Shown here piece after piece: positions 26,741 to 34,975 of a stretch of DNA of 64,000 bases. Below the pieces are notes generated by a model. That model was not told the origin of the DNA, searched no databases, and saw nothing but the letters and a program-made list of their open reading frames with translations. Both the position numbers and the translations under genes were made by a program. Source of the stretch: Syngnathus acus (lineage: Eukaryota; Chordata; Actinopteri; Syngnathiformes; Syngnathidae); NCBI RefSeq assembly GCF_901709675.1, contig NC_051091.1, positions 8,714,967 to 8,778,966 on the forward strand. The letters run 5' to 3'. Within the stretch, counting starts at the first letter, position 1. Every line of letters starts with the position of its first letter.

Positions 26741-27436
26741 CTGATTTCTTTGGCGCAAAACAGACACCGCACTTTGAATTTATTTAGCTCACTTGATTAT
26801 TTAAATTAAGGCTCTCGATATGTAAACAAGAAGCATTCATGATGTGAGTTGCAAAGAAACACCATGTGCTTACATGATTTGTTTTATTTATTATTTTATA
26901 TGTACGCCTGAATGAAAAACAACACGGCTTTGATCATCCCAGCATAATATTTTAACATTGTAAACAAATCATCCCGCCATGCTTTTTGTGCATCTATTTT
27001 GGAGGTGGTTCATCATATTTACACTCAAAGCAACAATAGCGCGGTCATGATCAGCGATGGCAAATTTTGTTCTCGTGCCTTGGCAAACGGACAAAAGGTT
27101 CCCTCATGCTGTCACACTGATGAAGATTCAACATCCACACCAATCTGGCACAGTACATAAATATTAAAAATGAAAAGAAATAGAAAGAAAATGGAAATAA
27201 AAATAATGATTTGAATATTTTGGTTCAAAAGAATTTTCAAAAATGTTCAGATATACGACTTGCAGTGATTTGAGGATCATTGAACAACATTTTAATATTT
27301 CACAGTTAAAAAGTGGTTTCAATCACATACAGGTGCAAACATGCTCGGTAAAGTGGACAATCACTGTTTCCATGGCAACTGGATTGATCCACTTTTGATG
27401 CGAGCAGGGGTCTTACAGTGATGAAGTTCTTCAACA
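26741..27436. other. Intergenic, no gene seen
   Basis: AT-rich DNA between the probable kcnb1 3' end and the second MITE. No repeat family, RNA gene or coding signal was recognised. Confidence 0.5.
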
Positions 27437-27444
27437 TCATAGAA

Positions 27445-27763
27445 CACAGGCGTCAAACTCAAGGCCAGATACGGCCCGCCACGTCATTTTATGTGGCCCA
27501 CGAAGACAAATTGTGCATCAAATTCGTGTGTCATTAATAGAATTGAAAATTGTCTTCACTTTTAATATCTTTTTTTGTTAAATATTTGTCCAGTTTTTAC
27601 TCGTCTGATTTGAAAACGAGTTATTTCTCAGTTTGTTTTGTAGCTTTTGCTGTATATAATATGAGGTGCTCATACATTTATTTGGGTTGACAGTCATAAT
27701 GGCCCTCCGAAAGAAGCTATGACTACAATGTGGCCCGCGAAAAAAATTAGTTTGACACCCCTG
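27445..27763. mobile_element. hAT-type MITE, copy 2 (319 bp) with 8-bp target duplication
   Basis: Same family and same orientation as the element at 6,833. The outer ends are CACAGGCGTCAAACTCAAGG and TTAGTTTGACACCCCTG. Flanking duplications TCATAGAA sit at 27437-27444 and 27764-27771. The interior is nearly identical to copy 1 apart from small indels, indicating recent amplification of the family. Confidence 0.88.
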
Positions 27764-27771
27764 TCATAGAA

Positions 27772-28432
27772 TGTCAGGAAATGAATGGTACATATATATA
27801 ATGAGCTCTCATCAAGTTTTGCAGTCTTATTTAATTTTATTATTTTTGCTAACTCCAAAACATCATTTTAAGTGGCCAACCAGAGCTTTATCCAGCCACA
27901 AACTCTAAATATTTACCTCGCCACATAGGGGCAACGGAGGTGAAATGGGAAGGGGACTGGAGCAAGCAGAGCTGTCAGCTTAATTACGACTGACATCCGT
28001 GATGTGTGCAGTGCAGTCTTCTTGGAATCATGAGGCCATCGCTTGCACTTCTCGTGCTCTTTTAGAAAGAAAGACACGGGCCAACATACTGTCAGCATGA
28101 AGTATAGCTCAATAATACACAGCACTCATGCACTCTATTTTTCATTATCAAAACCGCTCGGGTCCTTTGTGCGGAATGACGATGCAAAAATTGCCTCTGG
28201 TTTGAGACATCCTTTGTGAGGATGTGTGATCGTTCTATAAATATGATGGCATGTATGCAACTGGCCGGTCTGGGACAGCAGAGGAGACTCGGTTACACCG
28301 ATGGGCGTCATGTAGTTCCGTGGAACAAACTTTCTGAATTAACGAGCTTTTCAACTTACAGGTAATCTTAAGAGCAGTCACTGACGTGAGAGATTTCAAG
28401 ACATGCAAGCTAGGTATCGCATCTAAGGGTTA
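27772..28432. other. Intergenic, no gene seen
   Basis: No coding exon, RNA gene or recognisable repeat. One short minus-strand frame here has no family resemblance. Confidence 0.5.
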
Positions 28433-28615
28433 GAACGGTGTGTACACTTTTGCAACACTATAAATCTTTTTATTTCCCTTCTTCAACTTGTTTTTTTCTC
28501 TCAATTGAGTTGCACAGGTTGTTGGTTACATTTAATGGTTTGAAATGACGAATCTCGAGCTTTTCTTTTTTGAGATAAAAATAACAGGGGTGTGTAGACT
28601 TTTTAGCACTACTGT
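28433..28615. repeat. Dispersed teleost repeat (GGTGTGTACACTTTTGCAAC ... CAGGGGTGTGTAGACTTTTT)
   Basis: The start and end phrases match my recollection of a short interspersed repeat frequent in fish genomes. The two ends are direct rather than inverted. No target duplication was identified. Confidence 0.45.
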
Positions 28616-29435
28616 AGCGCCATTATTTTTCTTCCATGTTCACTTCCTGGAGGTGTAATGAATTGGTGTCCCGCTGGTTTGGTCCACACGTCAAGCAGAG
28701 AAAGCAGTCGTAATGAGAAAAGGTTGGTGTGGCAGACAGTGAAGCTTCATTTGTATTCAGTCACCTTACATTGTGAAAAATCTGTGTGAAGATGAGCATC
28801 ACAGCATAAGTTTTTTTTTTTTCTCAACAACACATAATCTACTTAAATGATTATTTAGTTCTCTGATGGATTAACTTCCAGCGTCCTTGCTCATTTTTAT
28901 ACCCTCATGTCCTGTTGTTGAGCACCATTATATGTTTTTGGTCCCTGATGGCTGAAGGACTGTCATTCGGTAACTTATTCTCTAAGCACAACATGCCACG
29001 CAAGAGGTTTAAGCCAAATACAAGCAAATGATTCATTTGAACCAATACTACCCTTTCTGCTTCAGGCCTGAGGATATAAACCTCTTCGAGACCCTAATTG
29101 TGTCTATCTGAAATGCCCCTTTATGTGTCTGACCAAATGTTTGTAAGAAAACAAACATTGTACAAGTTGACGTTCGAGTTTGATGCATGTAGTGCTGATT
29201 GACAAACTGTAAATATATTGTCAAATGTAGTCTTAAATTGTCTGATGGTGAGCAATTTTGAAGCAATTGTCTCTTGAATAATAAAGAAGATACTCCAGCC
29301 TGGGTCCCCTGAGCCTTACTCGGTGACATCAAGTTTTTTTCATTAAAAAAAAGTGACTATATCGCATTTGAGAGTATAAAAGGGAAGTTTTAAGAAAGGT
29401 CGTGGGTGACGGTCGTGACTGGAAATCTAAAACAA

Positions 29436-29451
29436 CAGCGCCCTCTTGTGG
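29436..29451 (-). promoter_or_regulatory. Strong CTCF-like motif
   Basis: The minus-strand reading CCACAAGAGGGCGCTG fits the CTCF core CCAC-N-AG-R-GGGCGCTG. It lies about 25 bp outside the left end of the large inverted-repeat structure. Such motifs also occur inside fish repeats, so function is uncertain. Confidence 0.45.
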
Positions 29452-29475
29452 TTTTACATGACAGCGCACTAGTGA

Positions 29476-29615
29476 TATGCATTCCAGTTCTTTTAAGTGA
29501 ACTGAAACTTTAGAATTAGTTCACTCAAAATATTCTTTCAAAACAATCGTTCACAGAATCGTTCGCTACACTTTCTTATTTATTTATTCTTTTTTTTTTT
29601 TTTTACCTCGTGTGG
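29476..29615 (+). repeat. Left arm of the ~140-bp inverted repeat
   Basis: It pairs with 33995-34130. It is rich in GAATCG/CGTTC words and ends in poly-T plus CCTCGTGTGG. A few substitutions and small indels separate the two arms. Confidence 0.75.
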
Positions 29616-29767
29616 TGTACCTATTAAAGTGTCCATGAGGTGTATCTAATAACAGGCCACTTCATTAGGGAAAAATTATGGCCAAAGCTTAAGTGAAAAT
29701 GAAAAGTGCCACACCCGCCCTCACCCCCACCTCCTGATTGGCTGTTTGATCTGTGACGTCACTTGAA

Positions 29768-29902
29768 CACTCCATTAGGTACACCGCCATTTTCAAGTGT
29801 ACCTAATAACAGGCCACTTTATTAGGGAAATATCATAGTCAAAGGTCACAGGTGTCAGGGCCGCATTCCAACATGTTTTCCAAGATTCCCTCGTTAATGC
29901 AG
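29768..29902 (-). repeat. Inverted partial copy of the 236-bp tandem unit
   Basis: Its reverse complement reads as the back half of the right-hand unit: GAGGGAATCTTGGAAAACAT, ATGCGGCCCTGACACCTGTG, TATTTCCCTAATAAAGTGG, GGCGGTGTACCTAATGGAG. A second, more diverged CCTATTAAAGTGTCC piece lies just before it (29,617-29,690). Confidence 0.75.
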
Positions 29903-30061
29903 GCCCCAAAATCAACCCTGATTTTAAGCTCCCAAGAGGGCAAGGAAAACAAAAACAAAAACCGACTAAAAGAAAGAAATAGTCGTATTATTTTATTTCA
30001 TCGTATTTATATATTTATTATAAATGTATTATTTATTTATATAAATGTATTGTTTATTCAT

Positions 30062-30132
30062 ATAAAGGCCGGTCCGCGAAAATATTTCTGACACGTAACC
30101 GGTCCGTGGTGCAAAAAAGGTTGGGGACCACT
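30062..30132 (-). mobile_element. Terminal fragment of a hAT element (CAGTGGTCCCCAACC end)
   Basis: The segment ends GGTTGGGGACCACTG, the inverse of the CAGTGGTCCCCAACC terminus typical of a vertebrate hAT family, and carries GGTCCGTGGTGCAAAAAAGG next to it. The opposite end is not seen, so the copy is truncated. Confidence 0.6.
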
Positions 30133-30196
30133 GATTTCACTATTTGCTTGTGAGCTGCTCCATAAAACCATATATATTCCATTCATTGTGATCAAG

Positions 30197-30268
30197 GCTT
30201 CCATTGTGTAGTGGTTAGTGCTCTCGACTCTCACCGCAGCGGCTCGGGTTCAAACCCCAGTGAAACCA
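30197..30268 (+). pseudogene. tRNA-like sequence, copy 1 (degenerate)
   Basis: A 72-nt tRNA-shaped block with B box GGTTCAAACCC and an intact-looking D-arm word GTGTAGTGGTTAGTGCTC. The anticodon stem is broken by three mismatches and the acceptor by two, so it is probably not functional. The loop would expose CTC. Its flanks are shared with the three other copies. Confidence 0.55.
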
Positions 30269-30386
30269 AAAGTATTTTATCATAGAAAAATTGGCAACAC
30301 AATTACTCGTGTGCTGCCCAATATAACCGCTATTTGCTTGTGAGCTGCTCCATAAAACCATATATATTCCACGTAACACAAGCGAG

Positions 30387-30458
30387 GGTTCCATAGTGTA
30401 GTGGTTAGTGCTCTGGACTCTCGCCGCAGCGACCTGGGTTCAAATCCCATCGGGACCT
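30387..30458 (+). tRNA. tRNA-like gene, copy 2 (Gln-like body, CTC anticodon)
   Basis: The acceptor GGTTCCA/CGGGACC pairs at 6 of 7 positions. The A box TAGTGTAGTGG matches TRGYNNARNNG and the B box GGTTCAAATCC is complete. The T stem pairs 4 of 5. The anticodon stem CTGGA/CGCAG is imperfect. The 7-nt loop CTCTCGC places CTC (Glu) in the anticodon position. A TTTT tract follows within about 20 bases. It may be a tRNA-derived repeat rather than a working gene. Confidence 0.45.
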
Positions 30459-30533
30459 AAAACATTTTATCATAGAAAATTTGCAACATAGTTGCTCGTG
30501 TGCTGCCCCATATAACCATACACCTCCCTAAAA

Positions 30534-32360
30534 TTTAGGGCTAGGGCAGGAGTTATTGTTAGAGCTAGGCTTAGGGTAAGTGCTAGGGTGAGGGTTAGGG
30601 TTAGTGCTAGGGTTAGAGTTAGAGTTAGTGCTAGGGTTCGGGTTAGAGCTAGGGTTAGGGTTAGTGCTAGGATTAGGGTTAGTGCTAGGATTAGGGTTAG
30701 AGTTAGTGCTAGGGTTAGGGTTAGAGCTAGGGTTAGAGCTAGGGTTAGGGTTAGAGCTAGAGTTAGGGTTAGGGTTAGAGCTAAGATTAGGGTTAGGGCT
30801 AGGGTTAGGGTTAGAGCTAGGGTTAGAGTTAGGGTTAGAGTTAGAGTTAGTGCTAGGGTTAGGGTTAGGGTTCGGGTTAGAGCTCAGGTTAGGGTTAGAG
30901 TTAGAGATAGGGTTAGGGTTAGTGCTAGGGTTCGGGTTAGAGCTAGGGTTAGGGTTAGTGCTAGGGTTAGGGTTAGAGCTAGGGTTAGAGCTAGGGTTAG
31001 GGTTAGAGCTAGAGTTAGGGTTATGGTTAGAGCTAGGATTAGGGTTAGGGTTAGGGTTAGGGTTAGGGCTAGGGTTAGGGTTAGAGCTAGGGTTAGAGTT
31101 AGGGTTAGAGTTAGAGTTAGTGCTAGGGTTAGGGTTAGAGCTAGGGTTAGGGTTCGGGTTAGAGCTCAGGTTAGGGTTAGAGTTAGAGTTAGGGTTAGGG
31201 TTAGTGCTAGGGTTCGGGTTAGAGCTAGGGTTAGGGTTAGTGCTAGGGTTAGGGTTAGAGCTAGGGTTAGAGCTAGGGTTAGGGTTAGAGCTAGAGTTAG
31301 GGTTATGGTTAGAGCTAGGATTAGGGTTAGGGTTAGGGTTAGGGTTAGGGTTAGGGCTAGGGTTAGAGCTAGGGTTAGAGTTAGGGTTAGAGGGTTAGGG
31401 TTAGGGTTAGGGTTAGGGTTAGGGTTAGGGTTAAGGTTAGAGCTAGGCTTAGGGTAAGTGCTAGGGTGAGGTTTAGGGTTAGAGTTAGTGCTAGGGTTAG
31501 TGCTAGGGTTAGAGTTAGAGTTAGAGTTAGTGCTAGGGTTCGGGTTAGAGCTAGGGTTAGGGTTAGTGCTAGGATTAGGGTTAGAGTTAGTGCTAGGGTT
31601 AGGGTTAGAGCTAGGGTTAGAGCTAGGGTTAGGGTTAGAGCTAGAGTTAGGGTTAGGGTTAGAGCTAAGATTAGGGTTAGGGCTAGGGTTAGGGTTAGAG
31701 CTAGGGTTAGAGTTAGGGTTAGAGTTAGAGTTAGTGCTAGGGTTAGGGTTAGAGCTAGGGTTAGGGTTCGGGTCAGAGCTCAGGTTAGGGTTAGAGTTAG
31801 AGTTAGGGTTAGGGTTAGTGCTAGGGTTCGGGTTAGAGCTAGGGTTAGGGTTAGTGCTAGGGTTAGGGTTAGAGCTAGGGTTAGAGCTAGGGTTAGGGTT
31901 AGAGCTAGAGTTAGGGTTATGGTTAGAGCTAGGATTAGGGTTAGGGTTAGGGTTAGGGCTAGGGTTAGGGTTAGAGCTAGGGTTAGAGTTAGGGTTAGAG
32001 TTAGAGTTAGTGCTAGGGTTAGGGTTAGAGCTAGGGTTAGGGTTCGGGTTAGAGCTCAGGTTAGGGTTAGGGTTAGAGTTAGAGTTAGAGTTAGGGTTAG
32101 GGTTAGGGTTAGTGCTAGGGTTCGGGTTAGAGCTAGGGTTAGGGTTAGTGCTAGGGTTAGGGTTAGAGCTAGGGTTAGAGCTAGGGTTAGGGTTAGAGCT
32201 AGAGTTAGGGTTATGGTTAGAGCTAGGATTAGGGTTAGGGTTAGGGTTAGGGCTAGGGTTAGGGTTAGAGCTAGGGTTAGAGTTAGGGTTAGAGTTAGAG
32301 TTAGTGCTAGGGTTAGGGTTAGGGTTAGAGCTCAGGTTAGGGTTAGAGTTAGAGCTAGGG
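30534..32360 (+). repeat. Degenerate telomere-like (TTAGGG-related) array with higher-order repeat structure
   Basis: About 1.83 kb of six-to-eight-base words built on GGGTTA, GAGTTA, GAGCTA, GTGCTA and GGTTCGG. The longest uninterrupted TTAGGG runs are near 31,040-31,070, 31,320-31,360 and 31,390-31,435. The phrase GTGCTAGGGTTCGGGTTAGA recurs about every 283-294 bp (near 30,630, 30,924, 31,206, 31,533, 31,821, 32,114). The left block, beginning AGAGCTAGGCTTAGGG at 30,561, is repeated at 31,439, giving an ~878-bp super-unit. Long open frames in all phases are by-products of the missing stop words. Confidence 0.9.
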
Positions 32361-32397
32361 TCCATAAAACCATATATATTCATGCAATGTGAGTGAG

Positions 32398-32469
32398 GTT
32401 TCCATAGTGTAATGGTTAGTGCTCTGGACTTTCACCCCAGTGACCTGGTTTCAAATCTCAGCGAGACCT
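32398..32469 (+). pseudogene. tRNA-like sequence, copy 3 (TTC anticodon, degenerate acceptor)
   Basis: Same family as the other copies. The loop CTTTCAC gives TTC (Glu). The anticodon stem CTGGA/CCCAG is one mismatch from perfect. The acceptor has about three mismatches and the T arm is altered (GGTTTCAAATCTC), so function is doubtful. It sits immediately after the telomere-like array. Confidence 0.5.
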
Positions 32470-32661
32470 AAAATATTTTATCATACAAAAATTTGCAACA
32501 CAGTTGCTCGTATGCTGCCCCATATAACCATTATAAAAATTTGCTTGTGAGCTGCTCCATAAAACCATATATATTCCATGTAACGTAAACGAGGGCTCCA
32601 TAGGGTATTTGCTTGTGAGCTGCTCCATAAAACCATATATATTCCATGCAATGTGAGCGAG

Positions 32662-32733
32662 GGTTCCATAGTGTAGTGGTTAGTGCTCTGGACTCTCACC
32701 CCAGCGTCCTGGGTTCAAATCCCAGTGAGACCT
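32662..32733 (+). tRNA. tRNA-like gene, copy 4 (best copy; Gln-like body with CTC Glu anticodon)
   Basis: The acceptor GGTTCCA/TGAGACC pairs at 6 of 7 positions, the T stem CTGGG/CCCAG is perfect, and the anticodon stem CTGGA/CCCAG pairs 4 of 5. The A box TAGTGTAGTGG and B box GGTTCAAATCC both fit consensus, and a TTTT stop lies 10 bases downstream. The body follows vertebrate tRNA-Gln (GGTTCCATGGTGTAATGG, GGACTCTG), but the loop is CTCTCAC, so the anticodon reads CTC (Glu). It is either an expressed odd tRNA or a tRNA-derived satellite. Confidence 0.5.
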
Positions 32734-32876
32734 AAAATATTTTATCATAGAAAGATTTGCAACACAGTTGCTCGTGTGCTGCCCCATATAACCATTATAA
32801 AAATTTGCTTGTGAGCTGCTCCATAAAACCATATATATTCCATGTAACGTAAACGAGGGCTCCATAGGGTAGAGAG

Positions 32877-33990
32877 TCCGTGTGATTCCCTCGTTAAGTG
32901 CACCTGCGTGAAAAGTTTTAGCTCCTGTAGAACGTGAAAATGACCAAAAACCTTTCACGCAGATGCACTTAACGAGGGGCTCTTGGAAAATATGTCTGAA
33001 TGCGGCCCCGAGGACTAAAGCTTGACACCTGTGACCTTTGACCATGATATTTCCCTAATAAAGTGGCCTGTTATTAGGTACACTTGAAAATGGCGGTGTA
33101 CCTAATGGAGTGTCCGTGTGATTCCCTCGTTAAGTGCAGCTGCGTGAAAAGTTTTAGCTCCTGCAGAACGTGAAAGTGGCTAAAACTTTTCACGCAGGTG
33201 TGTTTAACGAGGGTAACTTGGAAAACATATTGGAACGCGGCCCCGAGGACTAGAGCTTGCCACCTGTGACCTTTGACCATGATATTTCCCTAATAAAGTG
33301 GCCTGTTATTAGGTACACTTGAAAATGGCGGTGTACCTAATGGAGTGTCCGTGTGATTCCCTCGTTAAGTGCAGCTGCGTGAAAAGTTTTAGCTCCTGCA
33401 GAACGTGAAAGTGGCTAAAACTTTTCACGCAGGTGTGTTTAACGAGGGTAACTTGGAAAACATATTGGAACGCGGCCCCGAGGACTACAGCTTGCCACCT
33501 GTGACCTTTGACCATGATATTTCCCTAATAAAGTGGCCTGTTATTAGGTACACTTGAAAATGGCGGTGTACCTAATGGAGTGTCCGTGTGATTCCCTCGT
33601 TAAGTGCACCTGCGTGAAAAGTTTTAGCTCCTGTAGACTGTGAAAATGACCAAAAACTTTTCACGCAGGTGCACTTAACGAGGGTAACTTGGAAAACATG
33701 TTGGAATGCGGCCCCGAGGACTAGAGCTTGACACCTGTGACCTTTGACCATGATATTTCCCTAATAAAGTGGCCTGTTATTAGGTACACTTGAAAATGGC
33801 GGTGTACCTAATGGAGTGTCCGTGTGATTCCCTCGTTAAGTGCACCTGCGTGAAAAGTTTTAGCTCCTGTAGACCGTGAAAATGACCAAAAACCTTTCAC
33901 GCAGGTGCACTTAACGAGGGACTCTTGTAAAACATGTTGGAATGCGGCCCTGAGGACTAGAGCTTGACACCTGTGACCTTTGACCATGCT
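32877..33990 (+). repeat. Five-unit tandem array, ~236-bp period, each unit with a palindromic hairpin
   Basis: The phrase TCCGTGTGATTCCCTCGTT recurs at 32,877, 33,113, 33,348, 33,583 and 33,819 (spacing 236, 235, 235, 236). Each unit has inverted arms starting CCCTCGTTAAGTGC and CTGCGTGAAA. In unit 5 they match over 26 bases across a loop of about 35. Each unit then carries ACACCTGTGACCTTTGACC and TAATAAAGTGGCCTGTTATT. Units 2 and 3 differ slightly from 1, 4 and 5. The last unit is cut by the right inverted-repeat arm. Confidence 0.9.
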
Positions 33991-33994
33991 ATTT

Positions 33995-34130
33995 CCACAC
34001 GAGGTTAAAAAAAAAAAAAAGAATAAATAAATAAGAAAGTGTCATGAACGATTCGGTGAACGATTCTTTTGAAAAAATATTTTGAATGAACCGATTCAAA
34101 AGATTCAGTTCACTTAACTGGAATGCACAT
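33995..34130 (-). repeat. Right arm of the ~140-bp inverted repeat
   Basis: Reverse complement of 29476-29615 with minor differences. It begins CCACACGAGG plus a poly-A tract and ends AACTGGAATGCACAT. Confidence 0.75.
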
Positions 34131-34169
34131 TACAAGTACAAAAGAGTGCAGACGACAGTCGGCTGCCAG

Positions 34170-34243
34170 GTCGAAATAGCCGACTGGATAATGACATGGG
34201 CTCTTGCTCGGTAAAAACTTGGTTCGATACCAAGTGGGAAAAT
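34170..34243 (+). repeat. tRNA-Ser-like Pol III sequence (degenerate)
   Basis: The A-box-like word TAGCCGACTGG (34,177) fits TRGYNNARNNG at 10 of 11 positions. The B-box-like GGTTCGATACC (34,221) lies in a perfect 5-bp T stem, CTTGG/CCAAG. The D-arm resembles tRNA-Ser. The acceptor ends do not pair and no clean anticodon stem exists, so it is a tRNA-derived repeat head or a pseudogene. A 9-bp hairpin CAGTCGGCT/AGCCGACTG overlaps its start. Confidence 0.35.
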
Positions 34244-34912
34244 GTATGTAAATGTGCTTTTATTGGGCAATTAACCCTTTATTTATTTATTCTTTTTTTT
34301 TTTTTTTTTAACTTGTTTGTAGAAACAGTACATATTTTCTGGATTGATCATGAGAAAAATTCAAAATATTTTGGATTTGTGCACACGTGCTAAGACGTTT
34401 ATCACCTTAACATTTTTAGTCTGGGAGGGATAATCCACCTTACATCATCAATTGCTCATAACTACAAAAGGAGTTTTTCCAGAATAGATTTGGAAAGCGT
34501 AATACTAACCTGTGTAAAATTTGAATTAATTGCGACTGGTTGAGAGCAGAGGCGTGACGAAGTTGTGACAATGTACCCTGTCATCGACAACTGTACAAAT
34601 ACATTGTATTTGGCCCTTGGGCCTATGTTTGTCACCTCTGGTCTAGATAATGAAATCATAAATGTTTTCTCAATACACCATGTGAATGGCTCATTGATTG
34701 GACACTACCAGAATTTAAATCGGAATGACCAAAAATTAGTACTTATATTGTGAGATTGTATCGTTGGGTTATGGTTACTAATCATAATCTTCCGCCTCGC
34801 CTGAATGGAGTTATGAACCCGTGAGCGTCACTCACTTTCTGACATCAGACAAAAAAAACAACGCTTGTTCTGTTGGTGCCGCCAAGCGTCTAACTCGAAA
34901 TCCTAATCCGGT
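34244..34912. other. Intergenic, rdh10-like upstream region
   Basis: AT-rich, with a poly-T tract near 34,291-34,310. No gene or recognised repeat. The last ~60 bases lead into the TATA box of the next gene. Confidence 0.5.
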
Positions 34913-34920
34913 TATATAAA
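34913..34920 (+). promoter_or_regulatory. TATA box of the rdh10-like gene
   Basis: TATATAAA lies 56 bases before the start codon. A transcription start about 25-30 bases downstream would leave a short leader of ~30 nt and would exclude the upstream ATG at 34,921. Confidence 0.6.
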
Positions 34921-34975
34921 ATGTCCATCCAATCCGCACCACACCACACGACAAAATTCTCCTCGCGGCAACATC

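Larger units (their letters stand above)
30140..32870 (+). repeat. Tandem tRNA-containing units flanking the telomere-like array
   Basis: Around each tRNA-like copy are shared flanks: upstream TTGCTTGTGAGCTGCTCCAT and AAACCATATATATTCCA, downstream TTTTATCATAGAAA and TGCTCGTGTGCTGCCCCATA. Two units precede the TTAGGG-like array. One full unit, one truncated unit (about 32,540-32,610), another full unit and a final truncated unit (32,805-32,870) follow it. Unit length is roughly 190-200 bp. Confidence 0.75.
29476..34130. mobile_element. Large (~4.65 kb) inverted-repeat-bounded composite element
   Basis: The left arm 29476-29615 and right arm 33995-34130 are inverted copies. Both run from the outer TGCATTCCAGTT through AAGTGAACTGAA, repeated AATCGTTC/GAATCG words, CTTTCTTATTTATTTATTC and a poly-T tract to CCTCGTGTGG. 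A further inverted pair lies inside: 29768-29902 is the reverse complement of the ~236 bp unit that is tandemly repeated at 32877-33990. Between the arms sit a partial hAT end, tRNA-like units and a telomere-like array. No transposase is encoded and no clear target duplication was found. This could be a non-autonomous foldback transposon with nested satellite expansion, or two opposite insertions of one repeat that trapped a satellite block. Confidence 0.6.

Noticed and set aside
28435-28615. Inverted terminal repeats of a new transposon
   Set aside because: The similar ends (GGTGTGTACAC and GGGGTGTGTAGAC) are in direct, not inverted, orientation and no target duplication was found.
30588-32396. 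Long open frames (260-405 aa) with RVRVSARV, LGLELGLG and NPNPSSN repeats on both strands
   Set aside because: They lie wholly inside the TTAGGG-related array. Its words lack stop codons in most frames, so all phases stay open. There is no non-repeat sequence and no splice context.
33074-33515. Two nearly identical 68-aa minus-strand frames
   Set aside because: They fall in consecutive 236-bp satellite units and repeat only because the units repeat; there is no family match.
32877-33990. CRISPR-like array
   Set aside because: The regular repeats are ~236 bp with no unique spacers, in a vertebrate genome; this is a tandem satellite.
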